Assembly: GCF_026344005.1 (NCBI RefSeq) | Contig: NZ_JAPKNH010000002.1 | Location: 186,001 to 250,000, forward strand | From: Kaistia terrae | Lineage (GTDB): Bacteria > Pseudomonadota > Alphaproteobacteria > Rhizobiales > Kaistiaceae | Direction of reading: 5' to 3' | Length of the DNA stretch: 64,000 nt | Shown here: one piece after another, positions 17,840-27,286 of the stretch | Layout of the letters: each line of letters begins with the position of its first letter | Position numbering within the stretch: position 1 is the first letter of the stretch | Position numbers and translations under genes: made by a program | Notes under the pieces: model-generated | Told to the model about the DNA's origin: nothing | The model's database searches: none | What the model saw: the letters and a program-made list of their open reading frames with translations, nothing else

Positions 17840-18250
17840 CGGGGATGAAGAATTCCGTCCCGGTCGGGGCTCCGCCAACAAACCGCTCGTTTTGAGGTCG
17901 CAGGCCGTCGTCGGGCTGGGCCGCATTTTCGATTGAGCTACCATTCAAATGGATGTTTAAAATTATCGATTATGATAGAGCGAGGGCGCGCCCTGATTGC
18001 TCGACGGGCGCAGGGAAGGCCATCGCGCCGTTCGGTGAGGGGCGCGACGATCGCAAAATCATGGTGACAAAGTCTTTGGAGAGCGCCTGCAAGCATTCCG
18101 GCGTTACTTTGGCGGCATGGTCATTGGGACGGGGCCAAAGTTACCCTGTACGCTGGTGGCTTGGATGTCGCTGTCGGACCTTTCGAGGTTGGCGCGGGAT
18201 CGAAGCGGGATGGGAGAACGGGTGCCTTGGTCGTATCGGAAAGCATAGCT
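17840..18250. other. Leader region of the TetR gene
   Basis: About 410 nt without a supported gene. The first half contains the TetR operator and promoter at 17933-17961 in an AT-rich patch. A 102-codon frame opening at 17953 starts inside the operator and has no family resemblance, so it is not annotated. The transcript would have an unusually long leader of roughly 280 nt. Confidence 0.45.
17933..17961 (+). promoter_or_regulatory. TetR promoter with operator C
   Basis: TTGAGC (17933-17938) and TTTAAA (17956-17961) are 17 bp apart. The operator TTCAAATGGATGTTT (17944-17958) fills the spacer; its reverse complement AAACATCCATTTGAA matches the sites at 19188-19202 and 31559-31573. It implies autorepression of the TetR gene. 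Confidence 0.6.
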
Positions 18251-18916
18251 GTGGCCGGTAAGGAAGCCGACACGCGCGAGAGGCTGATCAAGGCCGCGTT
18301 GCGAGTTTTCGCCGATCGCGGCATCGCTTCGGCGACGCTGCGCGAGATCACGGTCGAAGCCGGGGCCAATGTCGCGGCGGTCAATTACTACTTCCGCTCG
18401 AAGGAGGAACTGACGCGCACCGTGCTGGAGACCTGCCTCCGCCCGATCAACGAGAATCGCCTGCGCTCGCTGGAGAAGCTGGTCGCCGAGAATGGCGAGG
18501 CGGCGATCCCGCTGGAGAGCCTGGTCGAGGCGCTGGTCCGGCCTATGGTCGAGCAGAGCCTGGATGATTATGGCGGTCGCTCGCCCGTGCGGCTTCTGCT
18601 GCAGGTCCGTGCGCTGCCGCAGCCCCTGACCAACACCATCCTCGCCAACCAGTTCGACAGCATCCACCGCCTGTTCGTCCAGGCGCTGGGCAACACGTTA
18701 CCGGAGCTGTCCCGCTCGGAAATCGGCCTGCGCTATGATTTCGCCCGTGGCGCCATCATGCAGATCCTCGGCGACCTGGATCCCGCCGCGCGCGACCTGC
18801 CGGACCTGCCGATCAAGCAGGCGCGCCTCGACAACGAGACACTGATCCGGCAGCTGGTCCACTTCATCGCCGCCGGCTTTCGCGCGCCCGCCAGCCCGTC
18901 CTTCGCCGGCGCCTGA
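18251..18916 (+). CDS. TetR/AcrR family transcriptional regulator (CerR/YbiH-like)
   Basis: About 221 aa from the GTG at 18251; a TTG at 18227 preceded by GGGAGA is a near-equal alternative, and an open frame extends to 18161. The DNA-binding domain is plain: TRERLIKAALRVFADRG, ATLREITVEAGAN, VNYYFRSKEEL. The C-terminal ligand domain (residues 80-210) resembles the CerR/YbiH type. Matching 15-bp sites lie upstream of its own gene, of the peptide-type ABC operon (19415) and of the DHDPS-family gene (31464), so it most likely represses this whole catabolic block until an inducer appears. Confidence 0.84.
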   Translation: MAGKEADTRERLIKAALRVFADRGIASATLREITVEAGANVAAVNYYFRSKEELTRTVLETCLRPINENRLRSLEKLVAENGEAAIPLESLVEALVRPMVEQSLDDYGGRSPVRLLLQVRALPQPLTNTILANQFDSIHRLFVQALGNTLPELSRSEIGLRYDFARGAIMQILGDLDPAARDLPDLPIKQARLDNETLIRQLVHFIAAGFRAPASPSFAGA

Positions 18917-19414
18917 GGCCGCTTTCACCTTCCGCGACCGTGATCGCTGACCCATCCCGCGCCTTCGGAATGGGCAGGGTGCGCCTCGACGGCTGGCAAC
19001 GCCGTGAAACCCCTCCATCGCGTTCCTAGCCGGCCGTCCCTAACTTCGCGCCAGAGGATGGCGTGAAGGCGAGGGCTTCCGCGCCCTTTCGCGCCGCCAT
19101 CGCTGTGGAACTCCATCCCTTCAGGTTGTTCGCCGGCCGTGGAGCCAGCGCGGGCTCCTGCCCGCTAAAAGCGCTTGACCAGAAACAAAACATTCGTTTG
19201 AAATGAAGGTATGAAACATATTTTTTGCTTCTGGGTCTGACTTAGGCGGCGTTTGCCTCGGGGAGGGCGAACGCAGTTGCTATTTTGCCAAGAAGAGGCC
19301 CCGCGCGATTTGCGAGGTGCCAGCCGGCAAAAGCTTCCGCGGATGCGGATGCCGGCAATGGCGGGACGGCGGTCGTCACGCTTCGGTCATGCAGTCATCA
19401 AGGGGAGTTCATTC
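18917..19414. other. Intergenic region with the transporter-operon promoter
   Basis: About 500 nt without a supported gene. The only recognised site is operator A at 19188-19202 with TTGACC at 19175-19180. An open frame runs into the binding-protein gene from 19253, but that stretch has no ribosome binding site and no signal-peptide character. Confidence 0.45.
19175..19206 (+). promoter_or_regulatory. Promoter and operator A of the peptide-type ABC operon
   Basis: TTGACC (19175-19180) lies 7 nt upstream of the operator AAACATTCGTTTGAA (19188-19202) in an AT-rich patch. The operator matches the sites at 17944-17958 and 31559-31573 at 13 or more of 15 positions. The -10 is ambiguous (TTGAAA or TGAAAT). 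Start of translation is 209 nt downstream of the operator. Confidence 0.55.
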
Positions 19415-21007
19415 ATGCGTCCAGCTAAGTTGCTACTCGGTCTCGGCGCGGCGCTCTGCGCGCTGACGTCCTTCGCCCAGGCCGAAGAGCCTGTGCGCGG
19501 TGGCAATGCGACTTTCATCATGTCGCCCGCACCGCAGATCCTGACCTCGGCGATCACGACGGCGGGCGCGGAACAGGTGGTTTCGTCGAAGATCTCCGAC
19601 AGCCTGTTCACCTATGACTACGACCTCAACCCGAAGCCGCTGCTGGCCGAGAGCTTTTCGGTCAGCGATGACGGCCTGCGCGTCACGATCAACCTGCGCA
19701 AGGGCGTGAAGTGGCATGACGGCAAGGAGTTCACCTCCGAGGACGTCGCCTTCACCACCATGGAAGTCTGGAAGGTCCTGCACGGCCGCGGCCGCACGAT
19801 CTTCGGCAACGTCACCGCCGTCGAGACGCCCGATCCCTACACCGCGATCTTCGTTCTCTCGAAGCCGTCGCCCGGCATGCTGAAGAGCCTTGCCGCCCAG
19901 CAGGCGCAAATCCTTCCCGCCCATATCTACAAGGGCACGGACATCGCCACCAACCCGGCCAATCTGAAGCCGATCGGCACTGGTCCGTTCAAGTTCGTGT
20001 CGTTCTCGCCGGGCGACAATCTCGTGCTCGAGCGCAATCCCGACTACTGGGACACCGGCAAGCCCTATCTCGACAAGCTGATCTTCCGCTTCATCCCCGA
20101 TCCGGCCACCCGCGCCTCGGCGATCGAATCCGGCGAAGCCCAGATCGCGCCGCAGAACCTGGTGCCGATGGCCGATCTGGAGCGCCTCGGCGCGACCGGC
20201 GAATTCGACATCACCACCAAGGGCTACGAGTTCCAGAACGAGATGGAGATGATCGAGTTCAACCTCGATGATCCCATCATGAAGGACAAGCGCGTCCGTC
20301 AGGCGATCGCCCATGCGATCGACCGCGACTGGATCGTCGAGAACATCTTCTTCGGCTATGGCAAGTCGGCCGAGACGCCGCTGCACCAGCAGCTGACCGA
20401 GATGTTCGACGCGAGCGGCGTGCCGCAATACGCCTTCGATCCGGAAAAGGCCAAGGCGCTGCTCGACGAGGCTGGCTACAAGCCGGACGCCAACGGCGTG
20501 CGCCTGAAGCTGACCGTCGATCCGCTGCCCTATGGCGAGCATCAGGCCAGCATCGCGGCCTATATGCGCGAAGCCTTCCGTGCGGTTGGCATCGACCTGA
20601 CCGTCCGGGCGCAGGATTTCGCCGGCTTCGTCAAGCGCGTCTACACGGATCGCGACTTCCAGTTCACCATCAATCTGCTGACGGGTGGTTCGGATCCGAC
20701 GATCGGCACGCAGCGCACCTTCTGGTCGCAGAGCTTCAAGCCGGGCGTGGGCTTCTCCAACGGCTCGCACTATGTGAGCCCCGAAATGGATAAGCTGCTC
20801 GAAACGGCCGCTTCCGAAATGGATGTCGCCAAGCGCAAGGCCGAGTATCACGAGTTCCAGAAGCTCGCGATGGAAGACCTGCCGGTGTTCCCGCTGGTCG
20901 CCGTCGAAAGCGTGACGATCGCCAGCAAGCGTCTCAAGAACCACACGATCGACGCGAACGGCACCTATAGCAACTTCGCCAACGTCTATCTGACGCCGGC
21001 CGAGTAA
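19415..21007 (+). CDS. Peptide/opine-type ABC transporter substrate-binding protein (SBP_bac_5)
   Basis: 530 aa periplasmic binding protein of the DppA/OppA family. The ATG at 19415 has AGGGGAG 7 nt upstream and opens a Sec signal peptide (MRPAKLLLGLGAALCALTSFAQA). The family pattern follows: LAESFSVSDDG, ITINLRKGVKWHDGKEF, IGTGPFKF, ERNPDYW. It captures a peptide, opine or other amino-acid derivative for the permeases at 21087 and 22088. It is the first gene of an operon running to at least 24894, and a 10-bp hairpin follows its stop. Confidence 0.88.
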   Translation: MRPAKLLLGLGAALCALTSFAQAEEPVRGGNATFIMSPAPQILTSAITTAGAEQVVSSKISDSLFTYDYDLNPKPLLAESFSVSDDGLRVTINLRKGVKWHDGKEFTSEDVAFTTMEVWKVLHGRGRTIFGNVTAVETPDPYTAIFVLSKPSPGMLKSLAAQQAQILPAHIYKGTDIATNPANLKPIGTGPFKFVSFSPGDNLVLERNPDYWDTGKPYLDKLIFRFIPDPATRASAIESGEAQIAPQNLVPMADLERLGATGEFDITTKGYEFQNEMEMIEFNLDDPIMKDKRVRQAIAHAIDRDWIVENIFFGYGKSAETPLHQQLTEMFDASGVPQYAFDPEKAKALLDEAGYKPDANGVRLKLTVDPLPYGEHQASIAAYMREAFRAVGIDLTVRAQDFAGFVKRVYTDRDFQFTINLLTGGSDPTIGTQRTFWSQSFKPGVGFSNGSHYVSPEMDKLLETAASEMDVAKRKAEYHEFQKLAMEDLPVFPLVAVESVTIASKRLKNHTIDANGTYSNFANVYLTPAE

Positions 21008-21015
21008 CAATCCGG

Positions 21016-21048
21016 CCTCGGCCGGTCGCCCCGCGCGGCCGGCCGAGG
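21016..21048 (+). promoter_or_regulatory. Intercistronic hairpin after the binding-protein gene
   Basis: Perfect 10-bp GC stem (CCTCGGCCGG at 21016-21025 with 21039-21048) and a 13-nt loop, no T-tract, just downstream of the binding-protein stop. It parallels the hairpin at 1317-1347 and probably keeps binding-protein mRNA more abundant than permease mRNA. Confidence 0.55.
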
Positions 21049-21086
21049 GTTCCCGATCCGCACCGCCATCAGGAGACGCGTCCCCC

Positions 21087-22070
21087 TTGAACCGGCATCT
21101 GTTGAACTATCTCGGGTGGCGGCTGCTCCAGTCCCTGGTGGTGATCACCATCGTCGTGATCGGCAGCTTCATGCTGCTGCACCTCGTCCCCGGCGACATG
21201 GTCGACGTTCTCGGTGGCCAGCGCGGCGACATGGATGCCGAGCTGATGGCGACGCTCCGCACCCGCTACGGCCTCGACCAGCCGATGCTGGTCCAACTCT
21301 TCAATTACGTGACCGGAGTGCTGCAGGGCGATCTCGGCTATTCCTTCCGCAATTCGAATACGGTGCTGTCGCTGGTGTTGCAGCGCCTGCCGGCGACCAT
21401 CCTGCTGGTGGTCTGCTCGGTCGCCGTCGCAGTGTTCATCGGTACGCTGGCCGGCGTCTTCGCCGCCCGCCATGTCCACCGCCCGATCGATGTCATCATC
21501 TCGATGGTGGTGCTGGTCTTCTACGCCACGCCCGTCTTCATGACCGGCCTCGGCCTCGTCATCATCTTTTCCGTCAAGCTCAAGCTGCTGCCGGTCGGCG
21601 GCCTGATCACGCCCGGCGTCGACATGACGACGCTGCAGCTGGTCGGCGACGTGGCCCAGCATCTGATCCTGCCGGTGCTGTCGCTGTCGCTGTTCTACAT
21701 CGCCATCTATGCGCGGCTGGCCCGCGCCTCGATGCTGCAGGTTCTGAACCAGGATTATATCCGCACCGCCTATGCCAAGGGCCTCGGCACCAGCCATGTC
21801 ATCATCGGCCATGCGCTGCGCAACGCGCTGCTGCCCGTCGTCACCATGGTGGGGTTGCAGATCGCCGAACTGTTCGGCGGCGCGGTGCTGACCGAGACGA
21901 TCTTCAGCCTGCCCGGCGTCGGTCGGCTCGCCTATGACTCGGTATTCGAGCGTGATTATCCGCTGATCCTCGGCGTGCTGCTGGTCTGCTCCTTCGTCAT
22001 CATCCTCGTCAATCTGATCATCGACCTGATCTACACGCTGCTCGATCCGCGCGTCGAAGTCAGTCGCTGA
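21087..22070 (+). CDS. ABC transporter permease (DppB/OppB family)
   Basis: 327 aa inner-membrane permease. The TTG start has AGGAG 11 nt upstream. The N-terminus (LLNYLGWRLLQSL) and following membrane segment with HLVPGD are typical of DppB. The coupling motif for the ATPases is ARASMLQVLNQDYIRTAYAKGL. About six membrane segments. It pairs with the DppC-type permease whose gene begins 17 nt downstream, forming the channel of the imported amino-acid derivative system. Confidence 0.9.
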   Translation: MNRHLLNYLGWRLLQSLVVITIVVIGSFMLLHLVPGDMVDVLGGQRGDMDAELMATLRTRYGLDQPMLVQLFNYVTGVLQGDLGYSFRNSNTVLSLVLQRLPATILLVVCSVAVAVFIGTLAGVFAARHVHRPIDVIISMVVLVFYATPVFMTGLGLVIIFSVKLKLLPVGGLITPGVDMTTLQLVGDVAQHLILPVLSLSLFYIAIYARLARASMLQVLNQDYIRTAYAKGLGTSHVIIGHALRNALLPVVTMVGLQIAELFGGAVLTETIFSLPGVGRLAYDSVFERDYPLILGVLLVCSFVIILVNLIIDLIYTLLDPRVEVSR

Positions 22071-22087
22071 AACGCAAGGGGATCACC

Positions 22088-22912
22088 ATGCTTCGCCGCG
22101 TCCTGCTTTCCCCCGCCGGTTTCGTCGGCCTGCTCCTGTTGCTGATGATCGTCGGCATGGCGCTTTCGGCCGGCTACTTCTTCCCGAAGGGGCCGTGGGC
22201 GCTGGTGGCGCGTCCCTATATGTGGCCGGGCCAGCGGCCGGGGCTGCTGTTCGGCACGGATTCGCTCGGCCGCGATATCCTCGCGGCGATCTTCTACGGT
22301 TCGCGCGTATCGCTGATCGTCGGTCTCGTCGCCACCGTCTGCGCGCTCGCCGTCGGCATCACGGTCGGCTCGATCGCCGGCTATTTCGGTCGCGGCGTCG
22401 ACGCCGTGCTGATGCGCATCACCGATGCCTTCCAGACCATTCCGGGCTTCCTGTTTGCCATCGTGCTGGTGTCGATCCTGTCACCCTCGGTGACGAACAT
22501 CGTCATCGCCATCGCCGTCGTTTCCTGGCCGCCGGTGGCGCGGCTGACGCGCGCCGAGGTGCTGCGCGTACGCGAGACGGAATATGTCCAGTCTTGCAAG
22601 ATCATCGGCATGTCGACGCCGCGCATCATCCTGACCCAGGTGCTGCCCAACAGCCTGTCGCCGGTGATCGTCGTCGCCGCCGTGCTGGTCGCCACCGCCA
22701 TCATCACCGAGGCGGGCCTTTCCTTCCTCGGTCTCGGCGATCCCAATGTCATGAGTTGGGGCACGCTGATCAATGTCGGCCGGCCGTCGATCCGCAGCAC
22801 CTGGTTCATCTGCGTCCTGCCGGGCCTGTTCGTCGTCATGACCGTGCTGGCGCTGAACCTGCTCGGCGACGCGATCAACGATGCCCTCAACCCGCATTTC
22901 AGGAAGCGATAG
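22088..22912 (+). CDS. ABC transporter permease (DppC/OppC family)
   Basis: 274 aa. The family landmark FGTDSLGRDIL is at about residues 56-66, and the ATPase-coupling loop VLRVRETEYVQSCKIIG is in the second half, ending in the usual LNPHFRK tail. Five to six membrane segments. An AAGGGG site precedes the ATG. Its stop codon abuts the start of the first ATPase gene, so the genes are coupled. It forms a heterodimer with the permease at 21087. Confidence 0.9.
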   Translation: MLRRVLLSPAGFVGLLLLLMIVGMALSAGYFFPKGPWALVARPYMWPGQRPGLLFGTDSLGRDILAAIFYGSRVSLIVGLVATVCALAVGITVGSIAGYFGRGVDAVLMRITDAFQTIPGFLFAIVLVSILSPSVTNIVIAIAVVSWPPVARLTRAEVLRVRETEYVQSCKIIGMSTPRIILTQVLPNSLSPVIVVAAVLVATAIITEAGLSFLGLGDPNVMSWGTLINVGRPSIRSTWFICVLPGLFVVMTVLALNLLGDAINDALNPHFRKR

Positions 22913-23926
22913 ATGACGCCCAGCGCTTCCGCTCCGAAGGGGGCGCTCCTCGATGTCGAGGGGCTCTCCATCCTCATCAAGGACAAGCGCGGCGACGTGC
23001 GCGCCGTCGACGATGTCAGCTTTTCCGTCGCTGCCGGCGAAACGCTGGCCATCGTCGGCGAATCCGGCGCCGGCAAGTCGCTCACCGCTCTGGCCCTGAT
23101 GCGGCTGCTGCCGAAGACGCTCGGCGTCGAGGCGAAGCGCATCACGCTGGCGGGCCAAGACCTGACTTCTCCCTCCGAGCTCGACATCCGCAAGGTGCGC
23201 GGCTCGGTGATGGCGATGATCTTCCAGGATCCGCTTTCTGCGCTCAATCCGGTGCTGACGGTAGAACGCCAGCTGGTCGAGGCGATCCGCCTGCACGAGA
23301 CGATCTCCAGGACGGACGCACGGGCGCGCGCGCTGGAACTGCTCGACATGGTGCGCATCCCGGCAGCCAGCGCCCGGCTCGGCGAATATCCGCACCGGCT
23401 TTCCGGCGGCATGCGCCAGCGCGTCATGATCGCCATGGCGCTGGCCGGTCGGCCGAAGCTGATCCTCGCCGACGAGCCGACCACGGCGCTCGACGTCACC
23501 ATTTCCGGCCAGATCCTCGACCTCCTGAAGGAACTGCAGCGCGATCTCGGCCTCGGCATGCTGTTCATCACGCATGATTTGCATGTCGTCCGCTCGGTCG
23601 CGCACCGGGTGGCGGTGATGTATTCCGGCCGCGTGGTCGAGAGCGGCAGCGTGGCGGACGTGTTCGAGCGGCCGCGCCATCCCTACACGGAGGGCCTGAT
23701 CCAGGCCCGCCCGCATGGCAGCTTCGTCACCGACGGCCATCGGCTGCGCGAGATCGCCGGCACCGTGCCGGTTCCCGCCGCCCGGCCGCCCGGCTGCGCC
23801 TTCGAGCCGCGCTGCGTCCGCGCTGAGGCCGATTGCCGGCAGGTTGTGCCGCCGCTGGTGCGGGAGGCGGGCACCCCCCGGTCGCTTGCCTGCTTCCATC
23901 CGCTGCAGCAGGAGCAGTACGCATGA
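22913..23926 (+). CDS. ABC transporter ATP-binding protein (DppD/OppD family)
   Basis: 337 aa. Walker A GESGAGKS, signature LSGGMRQR, Walker B LILADEPT and the switch His in FITHD are all present. The C-terminal oligopeptide-transport extension contains the Cys-rich PGCAFEPRC...DC pattern seen in family members with an Fe-S cluster. It starts on the base after the previous stop, and its own end overlaps the next ATPase gene by 4 nt (ATGA). Drives import with the ATPase at 23923. Confidence 0.9.
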   Translation: MTPSASAPKGALLDVEGLSILIKDKRGDVRAVDDVSFSVAAGETLAIVGESGAGKSLTALALMRLLPKTLGVEAKRITLAGQDLTSPSELDIRKVRGSVMAMIFQDPLSALNPVLTVERQLVEAIRLHETISRTDARARALELLDMVRIPAASARLGEYPHRLSGGMRQRVMIAMALAGRPKLILADEPTTALDVTISGQILDLLKELQRDLGLGMLFITHDLHVVRSVAHRVAVMYSGRVVESGSVADVFERPRHPYTEGLIQARPHGSFVTDGHRLREIAGTVPVPAARPPGCAFEPRCVRAEADCRQVVPPLVREAGTPRSLACFHPLQQEQYA

Positions 23927-24894
23927 GCCCGCGCCTGCAGATCGATGAGATGGTGGTCGAGCACCGTACCAAGCGCGGCGTCGTGCATGCGGTCGCCGGT
24001 GTCAGCCTGGAACTCGCCGCCGGCGAGACGCTGGGGCTGGTCGGCGAATCCGGCTGCGGCAAGTCGAGCCTCGCCCGCGCCATCGTCGGCCTCAATACGC
24101 CCAAATCCGGCGCCATCCGCATCGATGGCCGCGCCACCGATCCGCGCCGTCGCGGCGCGCAGGCGCGCGACATCCAGATGGTGTTCCAGGACCCCTATGG
24201 CTCGCTCAATCCGCGCATGAGCGTGCGCGAGCTGGTCGAGGAGCCGCTGTCGGTGCACCGCCTCGGCAACCGCGCCGAACGCGTTGCCACGGCCAAGGCG
24301 CTGCTCGAGCGGGTCGGCATCTCGGCCGCCATGCATGACCGCCTGCCGCACCAGCTTTCGGGCGGCCAGCGCCAGCGCGTCGGCATTGCCCGCGCCATGG
24401 CGCTGGAGCCGAAGATCGTCATCTGCGACGAGCCCGTCTCGGCGCTCGACGTCTCGGTCCAGGCGCAGGTGCTGAACCTGCTGCTCGATCTGCAGAAGGA
24501 GCAGGAACTGACCTTCCTGTTCATCTCGCACGACCTCGAAGTGGTGCGCTATGTCTCGCACCGGATCGCGGTCATGTATCTCGGCGTCATCGTGGAGATC
24601 GGCCCTGCCGAAGGCGTCTGGTCGCTGCCGTTGCACCCTTATACCCGGGCGCTGATGCAGACGGCGGGCGATGCCGAGCGGGTCGCGGCGACCGGGCCGA
24701 TGGTGACGCTTTCCAGCGAACTGCCGAATCCGCTTAATCCGCCGAGCGGATGTAGGTTCCGGACAAGATGCCCCCTTGCCATCGAGGTCTGCGCCCGCGA
24801 TGTTCCGGCGCTCGAGGACTTCGGCGACGGTCATCGCGTTGCCTGTCATCGCGCCGGCGAATGGGCGTCCACCGCGACTCCGGCCCATGCCTGA
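23923..24894 (+). CDS. ABC transporter ATP-binding protein (DppF/OppF family)
   Basis: 323 aa from the ATG overlapping the previous stop. Walker A GESGCGKS, signature LSGGQRQR, Walker B IVICDEPVSALD, and FISHD. The C-terminal extension has SGCRFRTRCPLA...C, the same cysteine pattern as its partner. It completes a five-gene importer (binding protein, two permeases, two ATPases). The molybdoenzyme gene follows after 61 nt and may be co-transcribed. Confidence 0.9.
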   Translation: MSPRLQIDEMVVEHRTKRGVVHAVAGVSLELAAGETLGLVGESGCGKSSLARAIVGLNTPKSGAIRIDGRATDPRRRGAQARDIQMVFQDPYGSLNPRMSVRELVEEPLSVHRLGNRAERVATAKALLERVGISAAMHDRLPHQLSGGQRQRVGIARAMALEPKIVICDEPVSALDVSVQAQVLNLLLDLQKEQELTFLFISHDLEVVRYVSHRIAVMYLGVIVEIGPAEGVWSLPLHPYTRALMQTAGDAERVAATGPMVTLSSELPNPLNPPSGCRFRTRCPLAIEVCARDVPALEDFGDGHRVACHRAGEWASTATPAHA

Positions 24895-24955
24895 CTGCGG
24901 ATTCCGGGTCCAGCGGGACGACCGGGCCTGACGACCGAATTGCGAGGGTGAAACC

Positions 24956-27286
24956 ATGACCACGACCAGCCGCCAATTCCAGTCCCTGGCCCATTGGGGC
25001 GCCTTCACGGCCCATGTCGAGGACGGCAGGCTGGTCGGCGTCTCGCCCTTCGCCGAGGACCCGCAGCCGAGCCCGCTGATCGAGGCGTGGCCCGAGATGG
25101 TCTATGCTGAGAACCGCATCCTGAAGCCGTCGATCCGGCGCGGCTGGCTGGAAACGGTCGGGCGCGGCCTGCCGCATCCGGGGTTTGGCCGTGGCGACGA
25201 CACCTTCGTCGAGGTGTCGTGGGATGAAGCGCTCGGCCATGTGACGCGCGAACTGGAGCGCGTGCGCACCCAGCATGGTAACGCCTCGATCTTCGGCGGT
25301 TCCTATGGCTGGTCGAGCGCCGGCCGCCTGCACCATGCCCGCACGTTGATCCATCGCTTCATGGCCGCGATCGGCGGCTGCACCGGCCAGGTCACCAATT
25401 ACAGCTATGGCGCGGCGATGCGGCTGCTGCCGCATGTGCTCGGCGACATGGCGGCCGTGGCCGGTCCCGTCACCGACTGGCCGGCCATTCTCGAGCATTG
25501 CGAGCGCTTCGTGGCGATCGGCGGCATTGCCGGCAAGAACTGGCAGATCCAGTCGGGCGGCGCCGGGCTGCATCCCTATGGCGAATTCATGAAGCAGGCA
25601 GCCGCGAGCGGCGTCAGCTTCGTCAATGTCTCGCCGCTCAAGACCGATACCGCCCATGTGATCGAGGCCGAATGGATCCAGATCCGCCCCGGCACCGACA
25701 TGGCGCTGATCCTCGCGACCGCATGGCTGGTCCACGCGCGCGGCAAGACGGACATGGATTTCGTCAATCGCTACTGCGTCGGCTTCGATCGTTTCCTCGC
25801 CTATCTGCAGGGCGCCGATGACGGCGTCGTCAAGGATCCGGCCTGGGCGTCCGCGATCACCGGCCTCTCCGCCGAGGCGATCACCGAGTTCGCCGAGAGC
25901 CTGTTCGACCGCCGCGTCATGCTGACGGCGGCCTGGTCGCTGCAGCGCGCCGAGCATGGCGAGCAGCCCTATTGGGGCCTGGTCGCGCTTGCCGCGATGC
26001 TGGGCCAGATCGGCCTGCCGGGTGGCGGCGTCGCCTTCGGCTACGGTTCCATGAACGGCATGGGCAGCCCGCTCTATGAACTGCCGATCTCCGGCCTCGC
26101 CGTGCCGAAGGTTCCGGGCGAGCTGAAGATCCCCGTCGCGCGCATCACCGACCTGCTGCTGCGGCCAGGCGAGCCCTGCGAGTTCGACGGCAAGGTGTTC
26201 CCCTATCCGGATACCAAGCTGGTCTACTGGGCCGGCGGCAATCCGTTCCACCACCACCAGGACCTGTTCCGCCTGCGCGAGGCTTTCCAGCGGCCGGATA
26301 CCATTGTCGTGCACGAGCCCTGGTGGACGGCGACGGCCCGCCATGCCGACATCGTGCTGCCGGCGACGACGCCGCTCGAGCGCAACGACATCGGCGGTTC
26401 CTCGCGCGATCCGTACCTCTTCGCCATGCACAAGGCGATCGAGCCGGTCGGCGAGGCGAGGGGCGATTTCGAGATTTTTGGCGCGCTGGCCGATCGCATG
26501 GGCGCGGGCGAGGCTTTCCACGAGAACCGCAGCGAGTTCGAGTGGCTGCGCATCATCTATGATCGCTTCAGCGAGGCGATGTCGAAGCGCAACTTCAATC
26601 CGCCGGATTTCGACACCTTCTGGGAAGCCGGCCATGTCCGCATCCCCGATCCGGCCACCGGCTTCACGCTCTACAAGGATTTCAGGCAGGATCCGGTCGC
26701 TCATCCGCTGAAGACGCCGTCCGGCAAGGTCGAGATCTTTTCCGAGGCAGTGGCGGCTTTCGGCTACGAGGAATGCCCGGGCCTGCCGGTCTGGCGCGCC
26801 CCGTCCGAATGGCTCGGGTCGGAGCTGGCGACGCGCTATCCGCTGCACATGATCTCCAACCAGCCGGAAGACAAGCTGCACGGCCAGATGGACGCCAGCC
26901 GCCATAGCCGCAACAACAAGGTTCGCGAGCGCGCCGGCCTGATCATGAATCCGGCCGATGCGGCCGCGCGCGGTCTCGCCGAGGGCGACATCGTCCGCGT
27001 CTTCAATGATCGCGGCGTCTCGCTGGCCGGCCTTCGGATTTCCGAGAAGATCATGCCGGGCGTCGTCTGCCTGCCGACCGGCGCCACCTTCGATCCGATC
27101 TCGGACGGCAAGGGCGGGATGATCGAGAACCACGGCAATCCGAACGCCTTGACCAAGGACATCGGCACCTCGCGCCTCGGCCAGGGCCCGAGCGCCCAGA
27201 CCTGCCTCGTCGAGGTCGTGCGCCACGAAACCGACGCCGCGCCGATCTCGGTTCTCACCCAGCCGCCGATCGAAGCGGCGGCGTAG
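24956..27286 (+). CDS. Molybdopterin-dependent oxidoreductase, biotin sulfoxide reductase (BisC/TorA) family
   Basis: 776 aa member of the DMSO reductase superfamily. It lacks a Tat signal and the N-terminal [4Fe-4S] cysteines, as in cytoplasmic BisC. The molybdenum ligand is probably Ser121 in YGWSSAGRLHH. The molybdopterin-binding regions NYSYGAA, GGNPFHHHQD and the C-terminal NQPEDKLHGQMD are conserved. Typical substrates are S- or N-oxides. Placed behind a peptide-type importer and under the same TetR region, it may reduce an oxidised amino-acid derivative such as a sulfoxide or N-oxide; that is inference. Confidence 0.82.
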   Translation: MTTTSRQFQSLAHWGAFTAHVEDGRLVGVSPFAEDPQPSPLIEAWPEMVYAENRILKPSIRRGWLETVGRGLPHPGFGRGDDTFVEVSWDEALGHVTRELERVRTQHGNASIFGGSYGWSSAGRLHHARTLIHRFMAAIGGCTGQVTNYSYGAAMRLLPHVLGDMAAVAGPVTDWPAILEHCERFVAIGGIAGKNWQIQSGGAGLHPYGEFMKQAAASGVSFVNVSPLKTDTAHVIEAEWIQIRPGTDMALILATAWLVHARGKTDMDFVNRYCVGFDRFLAYLQGADDGVVKDPAWASAITGLSAEAITEFAESLFDRRVMLTAAWSLQRAEHGEQPYWGLVALAAMLGQIGLPGGGVAFGYGSMNGMGSPLYELPISGLAVPKVPGELKIPVARITDLLLRPGEPCEFDGKVFPYPDTKLVYWAGGNPFHHHQDLFRLREAFQRPDTIVVHEPWWTATARHADIVLPATTPLERNDIGGSSRDPYLFAMHKAIEPVGEARGDFEIFGALADRMGAGEAFHENRSEFEWLRIIYDRFSEAMSKRNFNPPDFDTFWEAGHVRIPDPATGFTLYKDFRQDPVAHPLKTPSGKVEIFSEAVAAFGYEECPGLPVWRAPSEWLGSELATRYPLHMISNQPEDKLHGQMDASRHSRNNKVRERAGLIMNPADAAARGLAEGDIVRVFNDRGVSLAGLRISEKIMPGVVCLPTGATFDPISDGKGGMIENHGNPNALTKDIGTSRLGQGPSAQTCLVEVVRHETDAAPISVLTQPPIEAAA

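Noticed and set aside
17953-18261. A 102-codon + strand frame upstream of the TetR gene
   Set aside because: It starts within the operator and has no ribosome binding site or recognisable domain, and its C-terminal part overlaps the TetR frame.
24734-27226. An 830-codon open frame antisense to the molybdoenzyme
   Set aside because: Codon-position GC bias explains the open frame, and the + strand has intact molybdopterin motifs.
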